From Kitasatospora sp. MAA19 (GTDB lineage: Bacteria; Actinomycetota; Actinomycetes; Streptomycetales; Streptomycetaceae), in assembly GCF_029894125.1 (NCBI RefSeq), contig NZ_JARXYZ010000041.1, forward strand, positions 1-64,000: 64,000 bases of DNA, in the 5' to 3' direction. Below, one piece after another: positions 18,639 through 28,167 of this stretch (its first letter is position 1; each line of letters begins with the position of its first letter). Below the pieces are notes generated by a model that was given only the letters and a program-made list of their open reading frames with translations, had not been told where the DNA came from and searched no databases. A program made the translations under genes and the position numbers.

Positions 18639-19141
18639 TCATATTCTGACTGCTCGCTCGGAAAATTGGACAGCATATCCGAAGGGAACTGCCGAATGAT
18701 CGCGGAATACCGCCCGTGGGAGCCGGTCGGGATCCGTGACAGCGATCAGGACACTGACATAGCTCAGATCGGATCGCAGACCCTTCTCACCACGAGTGGC
18801 TTCCACAACACTCATGCTGACGTGAACAGCCGAGTCTTTGATCGCCTCGGAAACCGCGGCCTCAAGCTCGGACAGCACCGGAGCGGGCAGCTCTCGCGAG
18901 AGACCTGCAAACGGGGAAGCCAATCCTTCCGTGAGGCGCCGCCCGAAGCGCTGTGGGTCGCCTCCGAGTGGACCGTCTCGGTGATCCGGGCAAGCATCAC
19001 GCTTGCGATGTGCCAGTGGATCGCCGCACGCCGGACCCCTTGCCGGATGTACCGGAGGATTTCATCCCCAGTAAGTGCTGCCACTGCCCATCCCGCGCGC
19101 AACTGAATTGGCGCAGCGATGCCTCCATCTCCTGCGGGCAC
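18639..19141 (-). pseudogene. Hypothetical gene split by a frameshift near 18925
   Basis: From GTG 19141 one frame reads a plausible protein (AVAALTGDEILRYIRQGV, then HWHIASVMLARITETVHSEA) to about 18930. A second frame then continues with LSRELPAPVLSELEAAVSEA, and ends VPFGYAVQFSERAVRI at 18639. Joining the two needs one single-base shift, which may be mutation or sequencing error. The start lies 6 bases after the stop of the large winged-helix gene on the same strand, consistent with an operon. No family recognised. Confidence 0.4.
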
Positions 19142-19146
19142 TTTGC

Positions 19147-21435
19147 CTAGGAGGGAAGGTGGAGATATGCATTCGAAGGTGTTGTTTCGTTGCCGCGCCA
19201 CCAGAGAATTGCAATTATCCGAAGATGACGCCAAGATTCCCAGTCCCAGCGTACGTTCGATCTTCCCTGTGCCGGTTCGATTACATTTTGACCGGTTTTT
19301 CGGCAAAGCCAAACGTTGACGGTGCACTGACTTCCAGACAAACGCAGGAGGCCTACCACTCGTGACACACGCGGGACGGCGCCCGCGATGGACCTGCAAT
19401 CGGCGATGATCACGGCGGACTCCCCAGGCAGTCTCCGGCCTCCGGTCCGGTCGCGGGGACGCCCGCGCAGGTCCCCGCGCCCGGTCGGCCCTTGGCCCCA
19501 GGGGGCAACTGGCGGACCACCGGAAAGGCGGACATGACGAGAGGTCCCACGATGGCGTCTCGCAGGCCCCGGTCGCGCTGTGGCGACCACGCCGGCCTTC
19601 CCTGCATCAGGTCGGCCGTCCCGCCGTGGAGCAGGATCAGAAGCCGCGACGGCCTCCAGGGGCGCGTCGCGGAGCCCGGTGTCGTGCCCGCGCGCCTGGT
19701 CGGTGCTTCCTCGACCGGTGCCCTCCTGGCGGGCGGCTTCGGTGGCGCCCTGCCGACGGGGTCCGGCAAAGGCGGTGCGGGCCGCCGACAGATCCTCGCC
19801 GGCCCGGGCACGGGCTTGTTCCCGCTCAAGTCGGCGAGCGGCAAGCCGCCGACGAAGGACGGTTCCTTCCGACTCGTCGCCCTCTGTCGCCATCCGGTCC
19901 GAGAGCCCGCTCGGGGCGGCTGTTGGCGTACTCCGTCGGTGGACGGGCGCGGGCGGCGCCGTGAGCGGGTCTCTTAGGGGTGGCGCGTCCCACTGGTGAC
20001 CGGATAGCTCCCACTGCTCCCGAAGCCGACGGCAGGCGGCAGCGGCGGCGGCGGGACCGCAGGATCGGCAGGTTTCCGGGTCCTCGGCGTCGCGGACGAC
20101 CAGGGGCCCGCGGCAGAGTGCGCACTCGGGGCTTCGGACCGGCCTGGTCCCTGTGACCGTCTCGCTTGCCCGGTCGACGACCCTGATCAGCCAGGGAAGC
20201 GGGGAGACCACCGAAGACCACGGCACAGCGCCGACCGGCTCCCTGCGTCGCGCGAACTCGCACGCTGACTCGAGAGCTTTGAGGATCACGGCGCCATGGA
20301 CCTCAGGGGATGTGCTGTAGTCGGTGAATGTTGCGACAATGTGCTGAGTGAGGAGGTCGAGGTGTCGCTCGGTCAGCCGGTCCGCGAGTTGCCTCGGCAG
20401 GCGCCCAAGAGCCGATGACGCGGCTTGCTGTCCCCATCGCCTCTGCTCGTTGGTCATCGACTGGATCATCTTCTGGTCGGCTTGCCCTGTGCCGTGCCCT
20501 GCCGGGCTTGCTCCGCCCCCCGTGGCTCCCGCCGCGCGTCCTCGCGCGCGGGGGCGCGCGGTTTCCGGTTCGCGGGACGAACAACCACCCACGACGGCCG
20601 ACATGTTCAGCACGTCATGTTGGGGGGATCGTGTTTCTGTCACCGGATCGGGGGGGCTCAGTGTCACCGGACTGGGGGAGCCGGCTGTCGCCGAACCGGG
20701 AGCTTCCCGGCACACGCCGAGCGAGGCGCCGCGAAGGGAATCCGGTCCGGAGCCGAAGACCTCGACACCGCCGCCTGCGGGCCCGTCCGCGGATCGCAGC
20801 GCGGGAACGGGCCCGTTCGGGAGAGACTCGCTCGGCCCACTCGGTACGCGGACGGGCATGGGGTGGACGACGTATCTGTATCCCCTCTTCTCACTCTGTC
20901 CTCTGCTCACCCAGCCCTGGACCAGGAGTTCGGCCACCGCTTCGCGGGCCGTGTCCTCCTTTATCTGGCACTCGCGTGCGATTCGCGCGACGGGAGTCGA
21001 TTCGGTGAACTGCTGCCGTAGGGAGAGCAACGCATAAACCTTGAACCGAGTACCCGCCAGATGCGCCCGAGCATATGAGCCGACGCACACGGCCAGCTCA
21101 TCGTTGGCCAGTGGGCGAACACGCCGGTTCATGGTTCGGGTGGCAGGATTTCGAGACGCGCGAACCAGATTCTTGGCCTTTGCCTTGGCGATTAGGCGGT
21201 TCACACCGCCCCGGGACAGCCCCAGCTGTCTCCCGATCGTCTCGTCAGCGGCGAAGCACAATCCTGACTTCCAGCCGTAGTCCTGTACCAGCGTCACGAC
21301 CCGGATCAGGTCACCGGTCAAGTCCCTGTCACTGAGCCACGCCGCTGGGAACCGGGTAGCGGGCAGGCGAACTTGCTCGGTCGCACGCGCGTGCCCGTGA
21401 GCAGGCCCGGGACCCCCGGCCGGTTTCGTGGGCAT
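19147..21435 (-). CDS. Large protein with two winged-helix domains, possible plasmid replication initiator
   Basis: 762 residues from ATG 21435 (in-frame GTG 21459 is an alternative). Residues about 25-100 form a helix-turn-helix (AADETIGRQLGLSRGGVNRLIAKAKAKNLV in pieces) and about 125-195 a second one (VARIARECQIKEDTAREAVAELLVQGWV in pieces) followed by a YRYVVHP wing. A Pro/Gly/Ser linker, a helical region (about 320-420) and a four-Cys knuckle (CALC...CRSC) follow. Paired winged helices are typical of plasmid and phage initiators, but no family match is certain. The last 90 residues have different composition and may be readthrough beyond a lost stop. Nearby integrase and DUF2637 genes fit a former mobile element. 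Confidence 0.6.
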   Translation of the reverse strand: MPTKPAGGPGPAHGHARATEQVRLPATRFPAAWLSDRDLTGDLIRVVTLVQDYGWKSGLCFAADETIGRQLGLSRGGVNRLIAKAKAKNLVRASRNPATRTMNRRVRPLANDELAVCVGSYARAHLAGTRFKVYALLSLRQQFTESTPVARIARECQIKEDTAREAVAELLVQGWVSRGQSEKRGYRYVVHPMPVRVPSGPSESLPNGPVPALRSADGPAGGGVEVFGSGPDSLRGASLGVCREAPGSATAGSPSPVTLSPPDPVTETRSPQHDVLNMSAVVGGCSSREPETARPRARGRAAGATGGGASPAGHGTGQADQKMIQSMTNEQRRWGQQAASSALGRLPRQLADRLTERHLDLLTQHIVATFTDYSTSPEVHGAVILKALESACEFARRREPVGAVPWSSVVSPLPWLIRVVDRASETVTGTRPVRSPECALCRGPLVVRDAEDPETCRSCGPAAAAAACRRLREQWELSGHQWDAPPLRDPLTAPPAPVHRRSTPTAAPSGLSDRMATEGDESEGTVLRRRLAARRLEREQARARAGEDLSAARTAFAGPRRQGATEAARQEGTGRGSTDQARGHDTGLRDAPLEAVAASDPAPRRDGRPDAGKAGVVATARPGPARRHRGTSRHVRLSGGPPVAPWGQGPTGRGDLRGRPRDRTGGRRLPGESAVIIADCRSIAGAVPRVSRVVGLLRLSGSQCTVNVWLCRKTGQNVIEPAQGRSNVRWDWESWRHLRIIAILWWRGNETTPSNAYLHLPS

Positions 21436-21459
21436 GGCGCCCGAGTATCGCGGACTCAC

Positions 21460-22917
21460 GGAGCACCGCCGAAAGCCCGATGCTCGCTCACTTCCCTGGC
21501 CGGCCCGGCCGACCGCCCATCGACACCCGGATTGGTCGAGGAGCGATGCACCGACCGTCCCGAAGTCGTCGAGGCGACTTTTTCCGCGGTCGGCTCCATT
21601 TGAGCGTTGATCACTCGTGCTCGAGAGCCTGCTTGGGGAGGTCCTTGGAGGTTTCGCTCATTGAGGACTCTGTGCCCTCCTCCTAGACGGATGGAGCGAC
21701 GACCCAGGACACGGGCAGGGGCGAGCTGGCAGATTTTGATTCGGTGATGCAAAATGGCATTGCCTACTTACGGACGTGTGAGGAGGCAGCGGCCCGTCAG
21801 GACACAGGTTCTCGCAGGATCCCAGGTGTGCAGATGGGCCGAGGCAGTGGTGGATTCCGTCGCCGACTCGGGCATGCGCTCAGTGACGGCGGAAGCAAAG
21901 CGTTCAGATGCCGAGGCATGTACTTGGCGCAAAGACGGTGAAGGTCCGGTGGTGCGGACGGAGCCGTCTCGTTGCTGCTAGGTCATGTCAAGACCTCCCC
22001 GTAGGGGAGCAGGGTGGTTGAAGAAGGCCGAACGAACAGTGAGAAGCGATCATGAGCGGTCGCTTCTGCCAGGCGCGGTTTCGAGTCCAGATGCCTGAGG
22101 GGTGATCTGGAACAGCGATGTCGCGCCGACTGCCCCTGGAGCCGTCCGGACCTGCCAGAGTCCGGGCGGCTGATCCATGACTGGGCCATGGCTTGACCAA
22201 GAGTACCCGCTTCATAACAGAGTGTGAATACTCTCGTACACGACTCATCTCCGGGGCCACTGCAACTGCTTGCGGGAAAGTTCGTTCGAGTCGACCGGCG
22301 GACGGCTCGAACGCTCCCGTTCCCGTCGCCGGGGAAGGTTTCGGGCGGGACGGTCGAAACCCACGGTCTGCCGAAGATTCCGCGGTCGCGATGGGACGCC
22401 GCCACCAGTCATCCACGGGTCGACACGGAGGCTGCCAGTTGATCACCAAGTGGGGTGCAGTTGCGTCGATCGCCACCACGGCTCATGTCGACGGCCATAG
22501 CGCGGCATCAAACGGTCCTGTCGCTGGTCACCCAAATGAGACACACAACTGACGTACCGCTCAGACAACCTGAGCGTCCGTCAACCGGCCGGCTGAACGG
22601 GCAAGGGGCGCAACGGTGCGTCCGCCCGAAGTCTGGCCACCTGCGGCTCCGCGCGCCGGCGCGTCATGTTGGGGAGAATCGCAGAGTATCTGGCCCCCTT
22701 CGCGGCCACCGTGCCTGGAAAGTGGGGAAGCCGAGCGAGCGGAGAAGGTAACGCTCGCTTCGATCGCTCCCCTCCAAGGCCAGTCGCAGGACCGCTGCAC
22801 GCTCGGGCGAGGAGCTCGGTGACCTGAGTAAAAGCTCTGAGCGCGGGCGGCGTGAGCATATTTCAGGACACCCGGATGCCGTACATTTCTCGGTGATTAG
22901 CCCATCGTTGTCGGGGC
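21460..22917. other. 1.45-kb gene-poor stretch upstream of the winged-helix gene
   Basis: I see no supportable gene. Several short frames exist on both strands but none has family motifs or consistent codon bias. If the winged-helix protein is an initiator, an origin could lie here; I did not find clear iterons. Confidence 0.4.
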
Positions 22918-23169
22918 ATGAGTCCAACAGCCAAGCCGCCTGTTCCATTGCTGCTGGAGCGAGACAGGATCTGTAGTGCCGGTGATAACTGGCTATTCGT
23001 TCCAGGCCGGAGGAATGCCGTGGGTGATCTCGAAGGTGGTTATCTCGTAAAGAATGGCGAACGCGTGGTGCTGACGCATTGCTCACGCCAGCTGGCCGAA
23101 CTCTTCCGCATCCTGCGTCGGCTCGAGTTTGAATTCTCGATGCGGCTGTATCGATCAGAGAACGACTGA
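22918..23169 (+). CDS. Hypothetical protein, 83 aa
   Basis: ATG 22918 with a weak GGGG upstream. It begins MSPTAKPPVPLLLERDRI and has a central basic strand region (LVKNGERVVLTHCSRQLAELF) and an RRLEFEFSMRLY end. No domain recognised. It ends 48 bases before the start of the DUF2637-type gene on the same strand, so the two are probably co-transcribed. Confidence 0.5.
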   Translation: MSPTAKPPVPLLLERDRICSAGDNWLFVPGRRNAVGDLEGGYLVKNGERVVLTHCSRQLAELFRILRRLEFEFSMRLYRSEND

Positions 23170-23217
23170 TTGAGACCGCCAGTCGAGATCCATGATGACG
23201 CGAACAGGAGGGTTGCT

Positions 23218-23928
23218 TTGCACGAGTCAACGAACACCGCTTTCAACCCCTACTACGCAGCTGGATTCATCCCCGATGACGAAGTGATACACAACCACGC
23301 CCTCTGGCCGCCCACCGGGCAGCTGGCCGCCGACCTGTCCTATCCGGTCGTCAATGGCTGGGCCGATCCAGGCCTGCAGTCATACCCTTCGGATGCGGAA
23401 GCGCTCGAAGAGGAAGCCGGCCTGCAGGCCATGGGCTTCCGCCCCCAGTTAGTCGCTAACCGCCGGGAGCGTCACGCACGCCCGGCGCGCCGCCGGTCCG
23501 ACATCATGGGATCCGTCATCGGATTCCTGACTGCAACGATCGTCACTGTGGTGTGCATCCTCGGATGGATAATCTCCTATCACCCTCTGCAGGACATGGC
23601 CCTTTCCCAGCTGCCGAGGGGTCTGTCCCAGTACTGGCCGGCCGTCGTCTACGGGCCGTGGATGGCCGCTTCCCTCTCCGTTCTGCGGGCCGCTCTGGGA
23701 GGACGAAAGGCGGCGAATTCCTGGACGGTCATCCTGGTGTTCGCAGGTATAGCCAGTTTCCTGTGTATCGTCGACACGCCCAGCACAATGCCTGAGGCCG
23801 TGGTCACGGGCCTTCCGCCGGTGACAGCTGTGGTGTCCTTGCAGCAGATGGTGCGCCAGCTGCTCGTAACCCGACAAATGCGCCAGGAGGATCCTCGGCA
23901 GAAACTCTCACACCGGGCATCTCGCTAG
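23218..23928 (+). CDS. DUF2637-type membrane protein
   Basis: 236 residues. TTG 23218 is chosen because a perfect AGGAGG lies 5-6 bases upstream; the frame opens earlier but without a ribosome site. Residues 1-95 are soluble and acidic, followed by a basic RRERHARPARRR stretch and then four hydrophobic helices (GFLTATIVTVVCILGWIISY; YWPAVVYGPWMAASLSVL; TVILVFAGIASFLCIV; a last one near VVTGLPPVTAVVSL). Helix order and the WPAV-Y-x-x-W-M motif resemble DUF2637/Spd-type proteins common on actinobacterial plasmids and integrative elements, where they relate to plasmid spread or element maintenance. Family assignment is moderate. Confidence 0.6.
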   Translation: MHESTNTAFNPYYAAGFIPDDEVIHNHALWPPTGQLAADLSYPVVNGWADPGLQSYPSDAEALEEEAGLQAMGFRPQLVANRRERHARPARRRSDIMGSVIGFLTATIVTVVCILGWIISYHPLQDMALSQLPRGLSQYWPAVVYGPWMAASLSVLRAALGGRKAANSWTVILVFAGIASFLCIVDTPSTMPEAVVTGLPPVTAVVSLQQMVRQLLVTRQMRQEDPRQKLSHRASR

Positions 23929-23966
23929 TGCTCTGACTGGCAACGTTCGCCGGGTTGGCGGTGACT

Positions 23967-24937
23967 GCGCCTTACTGACTTCGGCTCGTCGGGGTGAATT
24001 TTCCCGAAGTCCCTGATGGGCTTGGTGTGGTGGCTGTATTCGGTGGCGTGTGAGATATGCGGATGGGGGCGGACTGACCGCTGAGGGACGGCTGCGCCGG
24101 GAGTCGGTGCGGATGCAGGCGGCCGAGCTGTTCGAGCAGAGGATCGAGCCGTCGGAAGTGGCACGGCGTCTGCGGGTGAGCCCGAAGTCGGCTCACCAGT
24201 GGCATGAGTTGTGGCGGGATGGCGGTGTGCAGGCTCTGGCCTCTCGCGGCTCGGGTGGGTCGCGGTGCCGTCTGTCGCCGCGCTGTCTGGAGAAACTCGC
24301 CGGGTATCTGGAGAAGGGTCCGGCCGCGCACGGCTGGGTGGAGGACCAGATGTGGACCGCGGCGCGGGTGGCCACGCTGATCGGCCGGAAGTTCCACGTC
24401 TCCTACAGCGTCTCGGGCGCCACGAGGCTGATGCGCCGGCTCGGCTTCAGCCCGCAGGTCCCCGCACGGCGGGTCGCCGAGCGGGACGAGCAGGCCGTCA
24501 CCGCGTGGAAGGAGGCGACCTGGGCGGAGGTGAAAGCGCCCGGGCGGCCTGCGGGGGCTACATCTGCTTCGAGGACGAGGCAGGCTTCACCCGCCGTCCG
24601 CCCAGAGGACGCACCTGGGGACGTCGCGGACGCACACCTGTCGTGACGGTCAGCGGCCGCCGTTCGGGACGGCTGTCGGTGGCGGGGCTGATCGCCATGC
24701 GGCCCGGCTCCCGCACCCGGCTGTGCCACCGCCTGCGCACCCACCCGGCGGGCAGAGGCAAGCGCCGCAGCCTGGCCAACCTCGCCGTGGTCGCCCTCGA
24801 CCGCCTCGAGACCTCGTACGCAACCGGCTCAAACGCCTGCAGTACCGACCCGACACCCTCGACGGCTTCATAGCCGGCACCGGTCTGACTCTCGACATTC
24901 CAACCTCACCCTGACACGCCGAAGTCAGTAGGGCAGT
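23967..24937 (+). mobile_element. IS630-family element, internally deleted
   Basis: Imperfect terminal inverted repeats lie at about 23967-23998 and 24908-24937. Both share the CTGACTTCGGC core and an adjoining GGGGTG/AGGGTG block. The enclosed transposase is frameshifted and lacks its middle. TA target duplications could not be fixed with certainty. The element is non-autonomous. Confidence 0.7.
24050..24914 (+). pseudogene. IS630-family transposase, frameshifted and internally deleted
   Basis: From GTG 24050 the helix-turn-helix half is intact (RIEPSEVARRLRVSPKSAHQW, then HVSYSVSGATRLMRRLGFSP). Near 24550 the frame shifts; the next frame carries the first catalytic motif ICFEDEAGFTRRPPRGRTWG. 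At about 24765 the sequence jumps from THPAGRGKRR to SLANLAVVALDRL, skipping the segment with the second Asp and the final Glu. A second shift then gives the C-terminus VRNRLKRLQYRPDTLDGF. At least two shifts and one deletion make it non-functional. Confidence 0.8.
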
Positions 24938-25217
24938 GTCCATGGCCTGCTGTCCTGGTGTTGCCAACCTTCCCAGGGGTGATGAGGACGACCGCACGGT
25001 CATGATCATCGCCGATCCAGCACGTCAGGGGGCAGGGGCGTGATGCGAGAGACGATCGACAGGTGAAGTAGCGTTCCCATCATCGACCACGTCAAGTCAT
25101 CATTGGAGGCTGTGAAACCACTCAGCCTCGTACCGCCTTCTCGACACCGTGTGACTGGTTGCCCGAGAATAGTTCGAATTACATAGACGCCGACTTGGGC
25201 AACTGGTTCTGCCTGTC
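24938..25217. other. Spacer downstream of the integrase gene
   Basis: About 280 bases between the IS630 remnant and the integrase stop. An AT-richer stretch at 25160-25200 is visible. No gene, and no tRNA fragment that would mark an attachment site. Confidence 0.4.
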
Positions 25218-26378
25218 CTATCTGTCACGGTGGGGCGGCGGGACGACCAGGGCGTCGAGGGCCTGTTGGGCTCGGCCGAGGTTGTCCTTGCCTGCGCGGC
25301 GGAGGCCGGCCTTGGCGTACTTCTCGACCATGGTGGTGGACTTCCAGTCCTCGGTGATGACCAGGATCTCCGCCGCGCTGTAGCCCTGGGCGGCGAGGTC
25401 GGCGGGGACGCCGGCGCGCAGGCCGTGGCTGGTGGCGTTCTTGGCATCGAAGCCGGGAGTGCGGGTGACCATGCGTTTGAAGGCGCGGTTCACCGCGTGG
25501 CCGGTCATGCCGGTTCCGGAGGCGGGGACGGGCATGAGCCGGCCCCACCGGGTGATGCCGCGCAGCAGCGGCAATTGCGGCTCTGCTTGGCCGAGTTCGG
25601 CGAGCAATGACATGTAGGTGCGCACGACGGTGACCGCCACCGGGTCGCGGATGACGTACTCGCGGCCGGTGGACCAGTGGTCGTTCTTGCTAGTGCGCTT
25701 GCCGACGACCATCTGTTCAGTGCCGTCTTCCGGGTATTCGAAGACGATGGAGTCGATTCGGTAGGCCGCCTGTTCGGAGCGGCGGGCCCGGGTTCGATAG
25801 CCGAGGTGCAGGATCGTCAGGTCGCGCCAGCGGGCGAGTGGGATGTCGGCGGTCGTGCCCTGTTGGAGGTGGGCGATGCGGGCGGCGTCGACGGGTGGGC
25901 TCGATTTCGGGGTGCGGCGGGTGCGGGCGTGGTCGGCGGCCTGCTTGCGGATCAGTTCGGCGGTCGCCTTCTTCGGGGGCCAGCTCTCGTACCCCGCCCG
26001 GGCGTTGGCGTCTCGGATCGCGGCCATCGCCAGGCGTAGGGAACTGACGGGCGCGCCCGTGCCGTCGCGTCCGCCGAGGCGGCGTAGGTGGGAGATGTAG
26101 GAGACCATGTTCGCCTCGCTGGTGCGCGGCCCCGGGTGGCGGCCGTTGTCGGTGCACCAGCGGGCGAAGTAGCGCCACTGTTCGGCGTAGGTCTGACTGG
26201 TGCGTGCCGGCCGGGCGGAGGCGAGGTCGTCGGCTGCGTCCTCGGTCAGCGTCTCGTTCGGGTCGACCCCGTCGAGCGCGAACGGCACGAGGACGTGACT
26301 GTCGTCCACCAGCTCGCCGATCACCACCTTGGTGGCGCGCTCCACCAGAGCAGGCAGGTTCTCCGCGTCCGCGTCCAC
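25218..26378 (-). CDS. Tyrosine recombinase/phage-type integrase
   Basis: 386 residues from ATG 26378. Residues 60-150 form the SAM-like core-binding domain (TSQTYAEQWRYFARWCTDNG). Catalytic residues are visible: Arg199 or Arg200 in TRARRSEQ, a Lys in VVGKRTSKND, His318 and Arg321 in SHGLRAG, Trp345 in TEDWKS and the nucleophile Tyr354 in VEKYAKAG. Its length and layout match actinobacterial site-specific recombinases of integrative elements. It points left and is divergent from a small gene at 26585; a strong palindrome lies between the two. No excisionase or tRNA attachment site was recognised. Confidence 0.88.
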   Translation of the reverse strand: MDADAENLPALVERATKVVIGELVDDSHVLVPFALDGVDPNETLTEDAADDLASARPARTSQTYAEQWRYFARWCTDNGRHPGPRTSEANMVSYISHLRRLGGRDGTGAPVSSLRLAMAAIRDANARAGYESWPPKKATAELIRKQAADHARTRRTPKSSPPVDAARIAHLQQGTTADIPLARWRDLTILHLGYRTRARRSEQAAYRIDSIVFEYPEDGTEQMVVGKRTSKNDHWSTGREYVIRDPVAVTVVRTYMSLLAELGQAEPQLPLLRGITRWGRLMPVPASGTGMTGHAVNRAFKRMVTRTPGFDAKNATSHGLRAGVPADLAAQGYSAAEILVITEDWKSTTMVEKYAKAGLRRAGKDNLGRAQQALDALVVPPPHRDR

Positions 26379-26443
26379 AGGCGCTCTCCATTCGGTGTGG
26401 CGGGCTGATGATCCGTCCGGGACAGCCTATCTGTACCAGGTCC

Positions 26444-26483
26444 TGTGTTGCGTCCTCTAAATCCAGTTAGAGGATGCAATACA
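26444..26483. promoter_or_regulatory. 17-bp inverted repeat with 6-bp centre between divergent genes
   Basis: Left arm 26444-26460 (TGTGTTGCGTCCTCTAA) and right arm 26467-26483 match at 15 of 17 positions around the centre ATCCAG. It lies in an AT-rich divergent promoter region between the integrase and the gene at 26585. It could be an operator for either gene, or a recombinase core site, since tyrosine recombinases use inverted arms around a 6-8 bp spacer. Confidence 0.65.
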
Positions 26484-26584
26484 GAAGTTGATACATAAGA
26501 AGCGCTCGAAGCGGCTCCTCTCGTCTCTGGCGTGTTTGTCGTGCTTATTTGTGTTCAGGCATCTGAGCTGCGAGGCTGTCCGCC

Positions 26585-27022
26585 ATGAAGATCACGATCA
26601 CCGTAGAGAATCCGACCCCTGAGGCACTCGAGAAGCTGCTCGCCCTCGCCGCCATGCCGGCCGCCGTCGTGACTGCGGAGCCCGACGACCGCTGGACCCC
26701 CGAACGCGCCCGCTCGTACTTCGACCGCCTGCCGCCCCGCGCACAGCAGATCCTCCTCCAGGTCCTCGAAGGCGAAGGCGAGTGCGCCGCAGAGGAGTTG
26801 AAAGCAAGCGGCCGAAGCCTGAGGGGATCCACCGGCGCATTCCGCCGGGTGCTCACGGAGGGCAAGCGCACCGGCCTATGGCCTGACGCACTCCCGGTAC
26901 CGCTGGTCTCCCACATCGTCGGCGGACAGCTCAAGAAGCTCGAGATGCCAGGGCACGGCACCGAGCACTACGCACTCCCGGCCTTCGAGGAAGGCCTGCG
27001 TGATCTGCGGACTGGCGGCTGA
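26585..27022 (+). CDS. Hypothetical protein, possible winged helix
   Basis: 145 residues from ATG 26585. It opens with a beta strand (MKITITVENP) and an Ala/Leu helix, then a region that could fold as a winged helix (RLPPRAQQILLQVLEGEGEC, then LRGSTGAFRRVLTEG). Close spacing and divergence from the integrase, with the palindrome between them, suggest a regulator or directionality factor. That is inference from position; no family is certain. Confidence 0.6.
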   Translation: MKITITVENPTPEALEKLLALAAMPAAVVTAEPDDRWTPERARSYFDRLPPRAQQILLQVLEGEGECAAEELKASGRSLRGSTGAFRRVLTEGKRTGLWPDALPVPLVSHIVGGQLKKLEMPGHGTEHYALPAFEEGLRDLRTGG

Positions 27023-27182
27023 CAAGACGACCTGCTCGACCTCTGCGGGCGAGGCGCGAAGACCGGCCCACGGACGCATATCCGAAAGCTCGGTCAGCAA
27101 GGCCGCCCGTCAGCCCGACCAGCGGGAAGCCAAGAGCGTGAGCGTAAGACCCCCGCCAGGAAGCCTAGTTGGGCCAAGGGAG

Positions 27183-27818
27183 TCAGGAAACGTGTACCGC
27201 CACGCCGCACAAGCCGAGCCCGATCTCGGCCGCGGCGCGCCACAGCCGCAGCGGGCCGTCAAGGACAGACTCCTCTCGGGGCGAGTAGTGCAGCCAGTCC
27301 TGAGCATCCGCCGCAGAACGTTCAGCCTCGGTGAAGGTGAGGGCTCGCTCCACGCGCGGCAAGGTCTGGCGGACCTGGGCGGAGGTGAGGAGGAAGTTGC
27401 CGCACCAGCCCGGAATGAGGGAAGCGCGGGCCGGGCCGATGGCATGGAACAGCGACGCGATTGCGTACTCCTTGGAATTGGCCGAGGCGAAAAGGCCGTC
27501 TCCTGGATGATTCGTCCACACATCGTCGATGACACAGAAGTCCGGATCGGCCTCTCCCCAGCACATATCGTCAACGTTGAGCCCTGGGGCGGTGAGCTCC
27601 CGGAACGATTCCACTGCGGCATTGTCGGCCAGCGTGGACCCTGAACTCCTGTACCAGGTCCGGTAGTCGGGCAGAGGAGCCTGCAGCCAGCGTTCCCATC
27701 GCTCTTGAGTACGGGGCTGGGACCGGTCTGCCTCCATAGCGGGTAGTAACCGGGGAGACAGGTCGGAGATAAAGGAATCCGAGTGGCTGGTGATCGCCCA
27801 AACGCTGGTGAAGCCCAT
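27183..27818 (-). CDS. Hypothetical protein, 211 aa
   Basis: ATG 27818 is chosen since the protein-like character begins at MGFTSVWAITSHSDSF; the frame extends upstream to 28013 with poor coding character. The protein is rich in Trp and acidic residues (WERWLQAPLPDYRTWYRSSG; CVIDDVWTNHPGDG) and ends LRLWRAAAEIGLGL. No signal peptide or membrane segment. I do not recognise a family. Confidence 0.5.
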   Translation of the reverse strand: MGFTSVWAITSHSDSFISDLSPRLLPAMEADRSQPRTQERWERWLQAPLPDYRTWYRSSGSTLADNAAVESFRELTAPGLNVDDMCWGEADPDFCVIDDVWTNHPGDGLFASANSKEYAIASLFHAIGPARASLIPGWCGNFLLTSAQVRQTLPRVERALTFTEAERSAADAQDWLHYSPREESVLDGPLRLWRAAAEIGLGLCGVAVHVS

Positions 27819-27935
27819 ACTCTGGACGTTAGTACCCGCCGCTGACATCGACAGCAGTAGCCTGATTCCGGTGGACACGGTTCGACCGCTGCCGTTGCGC
27901 ACCCCAGCTGCATTCGCCCCGGCGGTCTGACGATC

Positions 27936-28070
27936 CGTGCCGCTTCCGCCGCCCGGGCCGGTCGCCGTCGTCGGCTGCACACCGTACCGAGTGGGCGTCA
28001 CTGCGCCGATCACGGAAGTCCGGCTGCCGCCGGACCCGGGCCTTGACGGCCCTTTCCGCGCTCAACCATT
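27936..28070 (+). repeat. Dispersed ~135-bp repeat, copy 1
   Basis: Matches 41234-41370 in the same orientation. A 59-base core (28006-28064 against 41305-41363) is identical and the flanks are mostly conserved. Both copies lie outside confident genes, just upstream of defence- or regulation-like genes. Weaker similarity continues to about 28130. Confidence 0.75.
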
Positions 28071-28167
28071 CGAGCGGCCGGCCACCGTCCGTCCCGAACA
28101 TCCCGCTCGAAGGCATGGGGAAGCAGTGACCATGTCGATGACCACTCCAGGTTCCGCATTGTGTGAG

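Noticed and set aside
21983..22552. Overlapping frames of 140-163 codons on the complement and 119 on the forward strand
   Set aside because: No ribosome sites, biased composition or motifs; they look like decayed DNA.
24938..25217. Possible tRNA-derived attachment site next to the integrase
   Set aside because: No T-arm or acceptor-stem pattern could be recognised.
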